Assembly: GCA_963790335.1 (NCBI GenBank)
Contig: CAWBOB010000005.1
Coordinates: forward strand, 1-64,000
DNA: 64,000 nt
From: JAOUEA01 sp963790335
GTDB taxonomy: Bacteria > Actinomycetota > UBA4738 > HRBIN12
Reading direction: 5' to 3'
The position numbers were made by a program, and so were the translations under genes. Under the pieces are notes generated by a model. It did no database searches. It was not told where the DNA came from and was given only the letters and a program-made list of their open reading frames with translations. Of the stretch, positions 18,598-28,267 are shown piece after piece. Numbering within the stretch: position 1 is the first letter of the stretch; the number at the start of each line of letters is the position of its first letter.

Positions 18598-18918
18598 CTA
18601 ATCCCGCCGACGCCGTAGTCGCTCGAACGCAGCGTTCGCTACTCCGCCTATGGCTGGCACCAGGTGGATCATGATCGACGTGAGGATGGCACCAAACGCT
18701 ATTCCCATGACCAGGACCAAGAGAGAGAGCACTAGGAAGCGCCCCCATAGGAAGTCGGAGGTCAAGGGCGCATCCCAAGGCCGCATCGTGACGACGAGAT
18801 AGGCAATAGTGCCGACCATGCATAGCAGCCCCATTCCGGTTTCCCAGTCGTCCCCTTTCCGCTCGGGCGCACGATCCACGCGACGAATCGTATCCCGAGA
18901 CGAGGGAGGAGCAGACAA
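18598..18918 (-). CDS. Small membrane protein, unknown function
   Basis: This protein of up to 106 residues has two or three membrane segments (MGLLCMVGTIAYLVV, LVLSLLVLVMGIAFGAIL, and an amphipathic IHLVPAIGG) and a basic tail LRRRRD. The leftmost start would be TTG at 18918; GTG at 18879 or ATG further in is possible, and no ribosome site is clear. It is separated from the RCC1 gene by about 220 bases in which I see no gene. Confidence 0.5.
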   Translation of the reverse strand: MSAPPSSRDTIRRVDRAPERKGDDWETGMGLLCMVGTIAYLVVTMRPWDAPLTSDFLWGRFLVLSLLVLVMGIAFGAILTSIMIHLVPAIGGVANAAFERLRRRRD

Positions 18919-19263
18919 CGGGCAGACAGCCGACTACGGTCGCGGGCCCGATCGCGACGCTGTGGCGGGACACCAAAAAGACGCTGCAGGACGATTGCGG
19001 GTGCCGGCGGGACTGACCCAGAGGCCCGGTCACAATGTTGGTGCGTCACGCCGATGCTGCCTTACGGTGATGACCGCCGCTTCACTCGTCTCCTCGGCGT
19101 GACACACGGTTGCCCTCGAGGAGTCTCCATGATGCGTCCCACCAAGAAGACGTTGCCCCTCGTCGACTTGCCCGCTGGCGGCGGCGGCGTGTCCCTTGCC
19201 TCGTGGAGGCGACGCGGGCTTGCGCTTCTCCCGGTCCTCTTTGACTGACGTCGCGTTGTCAGG
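18919..19263. other. Region without a supported gene
   Basis: Open frames exist on both strands but their products are Arg/Pro/His-rich, as expected from shadow frames in GC-rich DNA. None has a ribosome site, a recognisable motif or a paralogue in the window. It leads into the chimeric ORF at 19264. Confidence 0.4.
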
Positions 19264-19785
19264 TTGCTCGATGGCCCCGAAGGGCATCAGCCGCACGTGG
19301 GCGAGCGACGCAGTGACGTCACCGGGTTGTGGCTTCTGCGCCATGGCCAGAGCCAGGGCAACGTGATCCGCGCAGCGGCGGCGCAGGACGCGGAGGCGCT
19401 GGATATACCCCACCGACCTGAGGCGACCGACCTTGCCCCGACGACCGCCTTTCACGCAGACCCGAGGGAGGTAGTGACCTCCGCCGCCGAACGCTACGGT
19501 GCCGGGGTCACGATGGAGGGCCGTGTGGCTGCCACAGACGGCCGGCGGTGGTTGAACGACGAGCGGGTGTCGGGCCTCGGCATGGGCAGCTCCGGTGACG
19601 TCCTCGCTGGACTGGTCGCCGGTGGGGCGGCACAACACGCTGATGTCGCGTGGGCGACGTGTCGTGCCACCTATCTGCATCTCGCTGCCGGCAAGGCTGC
19701 CGCACAGCGGATCGGGCCAATCGGCTACCTCGCCCGGGAGCTCCTAGGAGGCTTGACCCGAGTCCTGCTCATGGTGACCCCTTGA
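19264..19785 (+). pseudogene. Chimera: histidine-phosphatase N-terminus joined to NAD(P)HX dehydratase C-terminus
   Basis: About residues 18-55 (TGLWLLRHGQSQGNVIRAA) are the start of a phosphoglycerate-mutase-like histidine phosphatase with its catalytic RHG. From about residue 60 the sequence becomes the C-terminal half of the ADP-dependent NAD(P)HX dehydratase (carbohydrate-kinase fold), with the catalytic GSSGDVLAGLVAG and HLAAGKAA. Neither half is complete: the phosphatase lacks its second His and the dehydratase lacks its substrate-binding half. The junction near 19440 keeps the frame. This is best read as two truncated genes fused by deletion. A strong hairpin follows. Confidence 0.65.
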
Positions 19786-19823
19786 AGCAACCCACGACAC
19801 GAAACTGAAGCTGCCGGAGCCGG

Positions 19824-19858
19824 AACGTGAGTGAGGGGCCTCATGGGCCCCTCACGTT
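19824..19858. terminator. Bidirectional hairpin terminator
   Basis: GTGAGGGGCC at 19831-19840 pairs perfectly with GGCCCCTCAC at 19846-19855 around TCATG, with AACGTGA...GTT extending the stem. It lies between two convergent coding regions and can serve both. Confidence 0.75.
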
Positions 19859-19884
19859 GTGCTGTAGAGCTGTTCCGTTCGACG

Positions 19885-21076
19885 TTACGGAAGAACGGTC
19901 GTGCTCTGGGTGGCGGTGTTGTTCGCCGTGTTCGGATCCGTCGGTGATGTCGCGGAGACCGTCACCGTGTTCGTGATGGTGCCCTTCTTGGTGGGCTTGA
20001 TCGTGATCTCGACAGTGGCGGTGTCGCCACTGTTCAACGTACCGAGGCTACAGCTCACGACCATCTTCTTCGAGATCGTGCATGTGCCCTGGGTGGTCGT
20101 GACCGACCCGTTCCCGGTGTTCTTGGGAAGCGTGTCCGTCAGAGACACTCCGGTGGCGCTAGATGGTCCGTTGTTCGTCACGGGGATGGTGTAAGTGAGC
20201 GGCTGTCCCACGTGAGCAGGGTCCGGCGTGTCCGTCTTCAACACGCTCAGGTCCGCCGAGGCGACTCCCGAGCGCTTGACGTCGTCGAGCGCGAGTGGGG
20301 AGCTCGTTGAACACGATCCATCCGTACCGGTTGCCGCCGACGGTGGCGATGACGTCGGCAGGGTTGCTTAGCGTCGCGGTGTACACGGACGCTCCCAGCG
20401 AGTCACGGACCGTCATGTCGACAGCCAGGATCCCTGAGCTGTCGTAGAACCGGTGCTCGAAGGTGTACCAGCCGGCGGTGGTTGCAATCGTGCCCCGGTT
20501 GGCTGCGATGTACGGGTTAGCGCCGCTTCGAGTTGCGTTGTTGCTGGCCGAAACCACGAACCCGCCAGCGCCATCGGTCCCCACGTTGAATACGAAGTCA
20601 CGCAGGTGAACTGGCAGACCCGTAATGGGATTGACAGTCGACGTGTTGATCGCCGAGCTCCAGTCGAATCGAAGGTCGGCAGGCAGCGTTGTTCCGTCGA
20701 GGTAGATGTCGACGGAGGTGGTATATCCACCGGTCGGGAAGGTGGCGCTGTAGCCACCGAGGCGCGTGAACGGCGCCGCACCCGTGGCGGCATACCCGTA
20801 CCAACTGCCGTCCGCCGCTGTGATGCCGCCGGTGCCTGAGGCCACACGTGTGGCCCCGATCACGGCCTCGGGGGAGGTGGACGGCGCCGGTGGCGACGTG
20901 TCATTCACGTCCTCGAAGCCGTTCGAGTATGGAGCCGGCGCTGGTGCTGCGAGCGCCGCCGTGGGTGCTCCGAGCGAGAACGCTGCGGCGATCATCGCGA
21001 GGGAGATCGTGGCGGCGACTCGCTTCTTGCCTGTTCCGAGCGCCGAGGAGGCGCCGAAGAGGTTCTTGGGTCTCAT
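19885..21076 (-). CDS. Secreted protein with C-terminal DUF11 domain (frameshifted near 20295)
   Basis: From ATG 21076 a signal peptide (VAATISLAMIAAAFSLG, cleavage near ALAAPA) precedes a beta-rich lectin/jelly-roll-like domain of about 200 residues (SNGFEDVNDT at its start, YTFEHRFYDSSG). At FNELP the frame breaks; LALDDVKRSG and SVLKTDTPDPAHVGQPLTY continue in the next frame as a DUF11 Ig-like repeat ending TQSTTVLP at 19885. Restored length is about 397 residues. DUF11 repeats are common in surface proteins. GGGA lies upstream of the start. Confidence 0.75.
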
Positions 21077-21310
21077 GTCTGTCCCTTCGTTCCTTGGACG
21101 TGCGACGACACGCCTAGTACACGGATGCGTCGTCTCAGAAAGGCCGGCTCGAGTGCGGAGCAGTCGACGCCGACTTGAAGGCGGAACCCGTGGTTTCTTT
21201 GCTCCCGTCGCTTCGGGTTCGTGTCCTGGCCGCAGTATACGCAGAACGAAACCCACCTGTCGATGACTTCGGGGCCCTGCCCTGGAACTGGTACCCGCGC
21301 CTGCAGGATC

Positions 21311-21538
21311 GACCGAAGTCGACCGGCTGTGGGATGCCTGACAGCGAACGGAGGCGAGCCAGGCCCATGCGGATGGCTCAAAGACCGGTTCGGACTCTCC
21401 TGGCAGATCGTCCCGCGTCAACTGAACGAGCTGGTCGCAGATCCGGATCCGGAGCGTGCGCGCCGTGCCATGGAGGCGATGCTCAAGATGGGCAAGATCG
21501 ATGTCGCCGAGCTACAGCAGGCCGCCGATGCGCCTTAG
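21311..21538 (+). pseudogene. Truncated copy of the VOC-family gene
   Basis: This copies the last 75 codons of the intact VOC gene at 28637-29116: GPCGWLKDRFGLSWQIVPRQ and AMEAMLKMGKIDVAELQ are almost identical. Homology begins abruptly at about 21311 (GACCGAAGTCGACC), so the first half of the gene is missing. One G is also missing from GGATGCGCTGAC, which breaks the frame. It cannot make a functional domain. Confidence 0.8.
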
Positions 21539-21725
21539 GACCGAGCCTCCACGGTCGACGGACGCCACGGCAACGTAGCGATGCGCAGCTCGAACCGAAA
21601 GCGATGGCCCGGTCACACTCGTCGAGGTGGTCGAAGTCACCGCCACGTGTGCGGGGAGGGTTATACGACTGCATAGGCAGATGAATCTACGCGCCGGGTG
21701 GGACAAGCCGGAGCGCGTTGGTGAG

Positions 21726-21935
21726 CTACGCGGGACCGCCGCCCTCACCTGAATCGTAGCTCGAGCCGCCCTGCTGCAATTCCTCGACGGTCTGGTCCCC
21801 GCCTTGCTCGTCCTCGGGCAGGCCCTCCTCCGTTGGGTCTTGGGGCCTCACCTCGTCGGGGCCGGCGGGCGGGATCAGCTCCCCGCCTGATGTGTCAGGC
21901 AGCTCATCCTCTGGCGGTGGCGTTGTCTCCGTCAC
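21726..21935 (-). CDS. Acidic intrinsically disordered protein, copy 1 (69 aa)
   Basis: The protein consists of Pro/Glu/Asp/Gly/Gln with no hydrophobic core (TTPPPEDELPDTSGGEL, then DEQGGDQTVEELQQGG). It has the same length as the copy at 29209-29418 and differs at only a few positions. Conservation of frame and length between diverged copies is the evidence that it is translated. Both start with GTG preceded by GAGAGGAGC on the coding strand. No known family; such proteins may act as solubility or binding linkers. Confidence 0.65.
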   Translation of the reverse strand: MTETTPPPEDELPDTSGGELIPPAGPDEVRPQDPTEEGLPEDEQGGDQTVEELQQGGSSYDSGEGGGPA

Positions 21936-22052
21936 AACCCGCTCCTCTCGTCGAAGACCTAGTGAGGCTACCCGGACGGGAACGTTTCAATCCTCGAACG
22001 ATGAAGGCAGCGGCTCGGCATCGCCCCTCATCAAGCAAGTGAGAGCCGACGC

Positions 22053-22088
22053 GACACCACGGTGATGACCCAGGTGGCTCGCCGGAGC
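22053..22088 (+). repeat. 36-bp dispersed repeat, copy 1
   Basis: GACACCACGGTGATGACC followed by GGCTCGCCGGAGC recurs at 25713-25748 with four mismatches clustered in the middle. Both copies flank the accessory segment of 22-26 kb and may be remnants of a mobile or duplicated unit. Confidence 0.6.
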
Positions 22089-22165
22089 CACTTAGGTCAG
22101 CCGCGACGCGGCTTCCGTCGACTGACGCCGCTTGGGCGACCACGGCCGCCAGTAGTGGGCCCTGA

Positions 22166-22404
22166 TCATCGCAACGCGGTGGGACCCGGCAAGACGGGGG
22201 CAGTCGCGTTGCGCTCAGCCGGGGGTGCTCGACGAGCGCCACGACGCGAGAGGCCATGAACCGCGCGGTGCGCACCGGGGTGCCGCCGCGGGTGACCTCC
22301 GCCACCTCGATGATCGTGCGGCCGGTTGTGACCTCGACCCGTCGGCCCGCGCGCGTGGCTGTCACCTCGAACGTCTGCACGCCACTGCCGACGTCGACCG
22401 TCAC
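22166..22404 (-). pseudogene. Small beta-rich protein of the duplicated cassette, copy 1 (frame broken)
   Basis: From GTG 22404 it reads TVDVGSGVQTFEVTATRAG and RTIIEVAEVTRGGTPVRTAR, nearly the same as the copy at 28268. Near 22225 there are two extra bases relative to that copy; in the shifted frame AERNATAPVLPGPTALR ends at 22166, matching the other copy's tail. The upstream extension seen in copy 2 is blocked here by TGA, which suggests the inner GTG is the true start of both. Confidence 0.55.
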
Positions 22405-22713
22405 CTCGACTCAGTCGCCTCGCACGCGGCCATCGTAGCCCTCCGCACGACAGTCGGGTCCGAGCTACGCACGATCGTCAAGCATGGGGATCTCCTATGA
22501 ACGGGTCTCACCGTCAGCGGCTCGATGAGGGGAAGCTCCAGTCAGCCAGTCGTGAGCTTCCAAGGTGACACGCGGGCCCCTTCGGCGTGGCTCGCGTCAT
22601 TCGAGCGGTGGCGAGAGAGACAACCTTCTTCGCGTTTGGCGCACTAGCCGGTTCGGCCCTCAGCTGTCATCCGCCTAGGTTCTCTCCCAGGACGCGGTTC
22701 CTGTCGTAGGGGC
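22405..22713. other. Intergenic region, no gene seen
   Basis: The first part (to about 22470) is the 5' flank shared with the second cassette copy near 28510-28560. The remainder has no frame with a motif or ribosome site. Confidence 0.4.
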
Positions 22714-24039
22714 CTAGCGGTCAAGAATCGTTGCCCTGAACACGTCCGACGTGCCGTTGGTATCGTCGCTCACCAGTTCTGATGATCCTGATGTGAAGAC
22801 GGCAAATCCGCCCCGGGTCGAGATGCTTGGGTAGCCACCGCCCAAGTCTGAATTTCCCCCAGCCTCGTCAGCAGACAGCCTGACAAGTGTACGCCCGCGC
22901 AACAGGGCGTATGCGTCGCCCAAGTCATCTGTGTCGCTCGGGATCAATCGACTCGTCGAGAAGAACACGATTACCGCGCCACGCTGGGAGATGGCCGGAG
23001 CGTTGGCGGCGTCTGCGCCGTTAGACGCTTCACTGCCGTCGGCTGCCACACTGACGCGCACGGTCTTAGCGGTCTTCAAGTTGTGCAGGAACACGTCTTG
23101 ACGGCCATTCGTATCGTCATCGACGAGGTTGGTGGCGGTGGACGCAAACACGACCCAAGAGCCGCTGGCCGAGAGCGACGAGCCGTCAGAGTAGCCATCA
23201 CTCTGGGTGCCGTCCGATGCCACGCTGGCGCGCCTGACGCTGCCGGTTCGACGATCGAAGACGAAAACATCGAATGGCCTGTCGTCCGCCGAGTCCGGCT
23301 CGCTGTTCGTATCACCCTCGACGAGGTTGGACGCGGAGGATCCGAAGGACACGTAACGCCCACTGGCTGAGAGCGATGGGTCATCGCTGTGGCCATTCGC
23401 TGCACCGCCATCGAGCGCACGACTGGCGAGCCGAGTTCTGCCCGTCTTGAAGTCGTGGAGGTAGATGTTGTAGAAGCGGTTGGTGTCAAGGGGTGAAAAC
23501 GACGTCAGCGAGTAGAACGCGATAAAGCGGCCGGTCCGCGAGATCGAAGGGCTGATGCTCTCTCCGCTGCCCTCTCTGCCGTCTGAGTAGACGCTGACCC
23601 GTATCGTCTTGTCGCGGACCAGGTCACGGACAAAGATGTCGTCCACGCCGTTCAGGTCATTCGAAACGAGATTGCTTGCGTTCGAGGCGAACGCGACAAA
23701 GTGTCCATCGGCGGAAATGCGAGCCCATGAGCTTGATCCGTTCGGTTCAGCGGTAGCAGCGGCACTCGCAAGGGTGACCGCTCCCGTGGTCATATCCTTT
23801 ACGAAGACGTCCCAGCCCAGGCCGTCCTTGTCCGCCAGGTTGGAGGCAGCAGACTCGAACGCGACGAAACGCCCATTCGCAGAAGTCGTGGGGATGTTGA
23901 AGCTCCCGTTGTCCGCCTGCTCTCCGTTCGCCGTCACGCTCACTAGTTCTACGGTCGGTCCGGCTGAGGAGCCGCCAGCGGCGACAAGAGCGAGGATCGC
24001 TGCCAGCGAGAACGCACTAGCCAACCGGACCATCCGCAT
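22714..24039 (-). CDS. Secreted PD40/TolB-like beta-propeller protein
   Basis: This 441-residue exported protein has a signal peptide (ASAFSLAAILALVAAGG) followed by about seven repeats of the form SADGHFVAFASNASNLV...DDIFVRDL. This is the PD40-like blade in which each sheet carries G-R-F-V-A-F and an Asp-rich loop (DTNG). Many Asp loops suggest calcium binding. I chose ATG 24039, preceded by GGGAGGAAC, over an upstream in-frame start. Family function is unknown; bacterial members are usually extracellular. The frame is intact. Confidence 0.85.
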   Translation of the reverse strand: MRMVRLASAFSLAAILALVAAGGSSAGPTVELVSVTANGEQADNGSFNIPTTSANGRFVAFESAASNLADKDGLGWDVFVKDMTTGAVTLASAAATAEPNGSSSWARISADGHFVAFASNASNLVSNDLNGVDDIFVRDLVRDKTIRVSVYSDGREGSGESISPSISRTGRFIAFYSLTSFSPLDTNRFYNIYLHDFKTGRTRLASRALDGGAANGHSDDPSLSASGRYVSFGSSASNLVEGDTNSEPDSADDRPFDVFVFDRRTGSVRRASVASDGTQSDGYSDGSSLSASGSWVVFASTATNLVDDDTNGRQDVFLHNLKTAKTVRVSVAADGSEASNGADAANAPAISQRGAVIVFFSTSRLIPSDTDDLGDAYALLRGRTLVRLSADEAGGNSDLGGGYPSISTRGGFAVFTSGSSELVSDDTNGTSDVFRATILDR

Positions 24040-24495
24040 GTTCCTCCCATCGACTGCTTGCCTTCGTATGTCGCGAGACAGCCCGCTGCTCAAGTTGCCC
24101 GACCAACCATCATAATCGCACGCTATCCTCCCCGAGGATCGACCTCAATAAGGCCTTTGGCCCCGTCCGTGGAGCATCCAGGAAGCATCCTGGGTCGATG
24201 CCACTGCGGACTGAGTCGATTGCCGTGGGTACCGAACAAGGGTCACATCCATGATCGTCGCGGAGCCAGGGGGCGACCCGTTTCATGCTGACCACTGGCA
24301 CTCGCTTCCGGCACGCGTCTACGGGACGGTCAACTTCGTGTCGCCCTCCCCGGCGTTGAAGTCGGTCACCGTATCGATGCCAGGGGAGCGTGATGTTGGA
24401 CGACGAAGCAACAAGCGTGACCGCTCCCCCTCGGCGTCGTCTACAGCCAAGTTCATCGTGCCGCGTGAGAGCGAACAGGCGCCTCCGACCGCGAC
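24040..24495. other. Gap with a short RTX-like remnant
   Basis: No intact gene. On the minus strand near 24330-24380 the stretch IDTVTDFNAGEGDTKLTV before a stop resembles the C-terminal end of calcium-binding RTX/peptidase-M10-type domains (usually TDF.aG.GD.idL). It has no repeat array upstream, so it looks like a relic of another exported protein. Confidence 0.35.
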
Positions 24496-25408
24496 CTAGA
24501 CAGTCCGTGCCACGTTCGTCTCGGCCGCCGATCCCCACGACGGAGAGTAGTCATTGGCCGGGTTGTACGTGAGCCGTGTCTGTCCCGATCCGTCACGGTT
24601 CATCACATAGATCTCGCTGTTGCCGTCCCGGTTGCTCCTGAAGGCGATCTTCGTGCCGTCGGGTGAGAAGACGGGGTGGGTGTCCTTGGCGGAGTTGTTC
24701 GTGAGGTTGGTCTGTCCCGACCCGTCGGCGTTCATCACGTAGATCTCTCCGCTCACTCACGAACGCGATCTTCAAGCCGTCGGGCGAGAACACGGGGTTG
24801 GTGTCTCTTGTTGCCGGGTTGTTCGTGAGCCGCGTCTGGCCAGATCCGTCGGCATTCATCAGGTAGATCTCGGAACCCCCGGGGCCGCGTAGGCTGCTGA
24901 ACGCGATCTTCGTGCCGTCGGGCGAGAACGCTGGGCTTGTGTCGTTCGCGCGGACGTTCGTGAGCCGCGTCTGGCCAGATCCGTCGGCATTCATCACGTA
25001 GATGTCGGCGTTGGAGCCAAAGAGTCCGCGAGTGAATGCGATCTTCCTGCCGTCGGGCGAGAACGCTGGGTCGCGATCGTCGGCCGCGGTCGTGAGGTTC
25101 GTCGGATCGGTGCCGTCGGCGTTCATGACGTAGATCTTGGCGTCAGGGCCGCTGTTTCGGATGCTGCTGGCGAACGCGATCTTCGTGCCGTCGGGCGAGA
25201 ACGCGGGGTCGAAGTCATTGGCAGCGTTGTTCGTGAGGCGCGATTGTCCCGACCCGTCGGCGTTCATAACATAGATCTCGTTGTTGCCGTCCCGGTTGCT
25301 CCTGAACGCGATCGAACCGTTGACGGATGTCGCCCCAGCGCCGGGAGCGAACCCGAGCGTCGCTGCGATCAGGCCAAGCGTCGTGACGATCGAGCTGGCA
25401 CGGCTCAC
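24496..25408 (-). CDS. Secreted TolB-like PD40 propeller (frameshifted near 24757)
   Basis: From GTG 25408 (AAGGA upstream) a signal peptide (SSIVTTLGLIAATLG, cleavage after GAGA) leads to six blades. Each blade contains EIYVMNADGSGQTRLTNN and DTSPAFSPDGTKIAF, the classic WD40-like PD40 repeat of TolB. In blade 5 the frame breaks after LKIAFVSE and resumes at SGEIYVMNADG; a few codons may also be missing. The DNA shows the same blocks of about 125 bases in tandem. A free periplasm-type TolB role is unlikely in a one-membrane cell; extracellular binding is inferred. Confidence 0.78.
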
Positions 25409-25887
25409 CCGCGTCGAGATCCTTCGAACCAACGGAGGGAAGGGCCCGACGGTGGCCTGCCGTCCGTTCGCATGCGTGGCTGTCTCACATGCTCTTCCTC
25501 CATCTAGAAAGGCCGACACCCATAGAGCATCGCCCCCTTCACTGGAGAGTGCCTGGGCCAAACGGTGTAGTCGATGTGAACACGCAAGGGGGCGTTACGT
25601 GGTGAAAGCAGGCGTAGCCCGTGGCTGGATGACGCGTTTCTGGGCCGAGTGGCGCGTTCCTGCATTGCACGATCCGTTCCGGCGGACGTGGGCCAACCGG
25701 ACAATCGAGGGTGACACCACGGTGATGACCTCAGCGGCTCGCCGGAGCAAGGCGGTCCCCTTCACCATGGCTCGCAGACTCTGGGAGACAACCATGCCCA
25801 CCCCCCCGAGCGTGCTGTCCGGTTCTCGCTCGATCCTGACCGCGCGCGATCGAGCGCGTCACCTTCGCCGGGGCTCGCCCGCTCAGC
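25409..25887. other. Gap without a gene, containing a dispersed repeat
   Basis: About 480 bases with no frame showing a motif or ribosome site. It contains the second copy of the 36-base repeat at 25713-25748. The minus-strand frames here are Arg/Ser/Pro-rich shadows. Confidence 0.4.
25713..25748 (+). repeat. 36-bp dispersed repeat, copy 2
   Basis: This matches 22053-22088 at 32 of 36 positions by eye: GACACCACGGTGATGACC then, after a variable core, GGCTCGCCGGAGC. Confidence 0.6.
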
Positions 25888-28197
25888 TCAGGCCGTCTCG
25901 AGCTCCGGCTGTAGCTGCAGGTCCTCGCCCTCCACGGCAACTTTCGGCAGGGCCCGGTCGAGCCACTTCGGTAGCCACCAGTTCGCGTCACCGAGCAGCT
26001 CCATCGTGGCCGGCACGAGCAGCATCCGTACCACCGTCGCATCGAGCAGCACCGCGCTCGCGAGGCCGACGCCGAACAACTTGATGATCCGGTCGCTCTC
26101 GCCGATGAAACTGCCGAACACCACGACCATGATCGCAGCGGCCGCCGTGATCACGCGGGCGGTGGCCGCCAGGCCGTCGGCGACCGAGATGCGGCTGTCG
26201 CCAGTGCGCAGGTACTCCTCACGGATCCGCGACAGGAGGAACACCTCGTAATCCATCGACAAGCCGAACACGATCGCGAACATCATCATCGGCACGAACG
26301 GCTCGATCGGCGCCGGCTCGATGTTGAGCACGCTGCCGAGCCACCCCCACTGGAAGACGGCCGTCGCCACGCCATACGCTGCGGCGATCGACAGCAGGTT
26401 CATCACCACGGCCTTCAGCGGCACCAGCAGCGACCGGAACACCAGCATCAGCAGCAAGAACGACAGCAACAGCACCACGCCGATGAACAGCGGCATGCGC
26501 TCGGTCAGGTACTCCGAGAAGTCGACCGACGCGGCCACCCCGCCCGAGACGGCGACATCGAGCTCGGTGTCCTGCTCCGCGGCCGGCAGCACATCGTCGC
26601 GCAGCCGGCCGACGAGCTCGGTCGTGGCCTCGTCCTGCGGGGCGGTCGTCGGGAACAGCCGCCACAGCGCCGCGGTGGGCTGCTCGGGATCGTTCGGGAA
26701 CGCGGGGGTCACGAAGGCCACGCCCTCATCGGCGGCCAGGGCGTCCGTGACGCCTTCGAGCGCCGCGGGGTCGGTGCCCTCGGGAATCTCGGTGGCGAGC
26801 AGCATCGGGCCGTTGAAGCCCGGTCCGAATCCCAACGCCAGCAGGTCGTAGGCCTGGCGTGTGGTCGTGTCCTCCGGGTAGTTGCCCTCGTCACTGAACG
26901 CGAGGCGCAGGCTGAAGAACGGCACGGCCAGCGCGAGCAGGATCACCACGCCGGCGAGCGCCGCGACCACCGGGTGCCGCTGGATCACTCGGCTCCACCG
27001 GTAGGCGGTGGTCTCCTGCAACGGCTTGACTCGGCGACTCGGCACCTCCCGGCGCAGCGGCGCGACGGCGAAGCTCGCCACGAGCACCACGGCGGCGAGC
27101 GCGAGCCCGACGATCGCGAGCGGCTGGAACGCGAGGGCGAGGCCCGCGAGCCCCACGGCCACCAGGAGCGCGGCGATCAGGCCGCGCCACCGGGTGACCT
27201 CGACCCGCTTGCCCGCGAAGCCGATGAGCGCGGGCAGCAGCGTGAGGGACGCGACCGCCGTGACGGCGACGACGGTGGCCGCCGCGCCGGCGAGGCCGGT
27301 GATGAACGACAGGCCCATCAGCACCATGCCGAGCAGCGAGATCACGACGGTGGTGCCGGCGAACGCGACGGCCCGGCCGGCGGTGTCGAGCGCCACGACC
27401 GTCGCGTCCTCGACGCCGGCCCCCTTGTGCAGGTTCTCGCGGTAGCGGGTCACGATGAAGAGCGCGTAGTCGATGCCGACACCCAGTCCGAGCATCACGG
27501 CCACCGTGGTGGCGAAGTCCGGGATCGACAGGATGTGGCTCAGCAGGCCCGCGAGGATCGTGCCCACGCCGATGCCGGCGAGCGCGATGCCGATCGGCAG
27601 GCCCATCGCGAGCACCGACCCGAAGGCGAGGATCAGCACGATGATCGCGAAGGCGAGGCCGAGCAGCTCCGAGCTCGGCACCTCGAACTCGGCGAGCAGC
27701 GCGCCGCCGAGCTCGACCTGCACGCCGTCGATCTGGGGCATCAGCTCCCGCAGCTCCGCGCCGATCACCGTTGCCTCCTCGATCGTCGTGTCGCGAGGCA
27801 CCCCGATCTGCGCGTAGGCGATCTTCCCTGCCTCGGGACCCTGCGCGGCGATCTGCTGGGCTCCCTCCTCCGAGTACGGGCTGACGAGGGTGATCCCCTC
27901 GATCTGGGCCGCCTCCTCGAAGTAGGCGGTCATCGCCTGCTGCACCTCGGGGTCGTCGACGCCCTGCTCCGCGCGGAAGACGATCGTGCCGCCCTCGCCG
28001 CCGGCGCTCGAGTCGGCGAAGTGCTCGTCGAGGATGTCGAAGCCGCGACGGCTCTCCACGTCGGGCAGCTCGAACTCCGTGCTGTACGCGGTGCCGATCA
28101 TGCCGCTGACGGCTCCGAGCACGATCAGGGCAGCCAGCCACATCAGGGCGACCTTGCCTCGGTTGCGGAAACACCAACGTCCTAGCGTGGCGAACAC
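25888..28197 (-). CDS. MMPL-family RND transporter
   Basis: This 769-residue integral membrane protein has two halves, each with one helix, a large outer loop and then five helices (near residues 12-34, 175-320, 400-420 and 560-720). GIDYALFIVTRYRE and GLSMDYEVFLLSRIREEY are the repeated MMPL/RND signatures with the helix 4 and 10 Asp that carry protons. Mycobacterial members export lipids; others export drugs or pigments. The substrate is not evident. It starts at ATG 28197 and ends in an acidic tail. It stands alone, with no partner lipoprotein or TetR gene next to it. The frame is intact. Confidence 0.92.
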   Translation of the reverse strand: MFATLGRWCFRNRGKVALMWLAALIVLGAVSGMIGTAYSTEFELPDVESRRGFDILDEHFADSSAGGEGGTIVFRAEQGVDDPEVQQAMTAYFEEAAQIEGITLVSPYSEEGAQQIAAQGPEAGKIAYAQIGVPRDTTIEEATVIGAELRELMPQIDGVQVELGGALLAEFEVPSSELLGLAFAIIVLILAFGSVLAMGLPIGIALAGIGVGTILAGLLSHILSIPDFATTVAVMLGLGVGIDYALFIVTRYRENLHKGAGVEDATVVALDTAGRAVAFAGTTVVISLLGMVLMGLSFITGLAGAAATVVAVTAVASLTLLPALIGFAGKRVEVTRWRGLIAALLVAVGLAGLALAFQPLAIVGLALAAVVLVASFAVAPLRREVPSRRVKPLQETTAYRWSRVIQRHPVVAALAGVVILLALAVPFFSLRLAFSDEGNYPEDTTTRQAYDLLALGFGPGFNGPMLLATEIPEGTDPAALEGVTDALAADEGVAFVTPAFPNDPEQPTAALWRLFPTTAPQDEATTELVGRLRDDVLPAAEQDTELDVAVSGGVAASVDFSEYLTERMPLFIGVVLLLSFLLLMLVFRSLLVPLKAVVMNLLSIAAAYGVATAVFQWGWLGSVLNIEPAPIEPFVPMMMFAIVFGLSMDYEVFLLSRIREEYLRTGDSRISVADGLAATARVITAAAAIMVVVFGSFIGESDRIIKLFGVGLASAVLLDATVVRMLLVPATMELLGDANWWLPKWLDRALPKVAVEGEDLQLQPELETA

Positions 28198-28267
28198 GAA
28201 TCGTCCTCCTATGGATGTGCGTGAGCCGGGATCGAGCGGCAGCCTATCGAACCTCGCTACCGGGAAC

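Noticed and set aside
21073..21381. Minus-strand frame with CVYCGQD and a later Cys, suggesting a zinc ribbon
   Set aside because: No ribosome site, only one Cys pair, and the frame runs through the VOC fragment, whose plus-strand identity is certain.
24500..25300. Tandem 125-base repeats as a non-coding satellite
   Set aside because: They are the DNA image of PD40 blades and stay in frame, apart from one break.
26974..28185. 403-codon plus-strand frame opposite the MMPL gene
   Set aside because: Composition is Arg/Glu/His low-complexity and it mirrors the codon pattern of the transporter.
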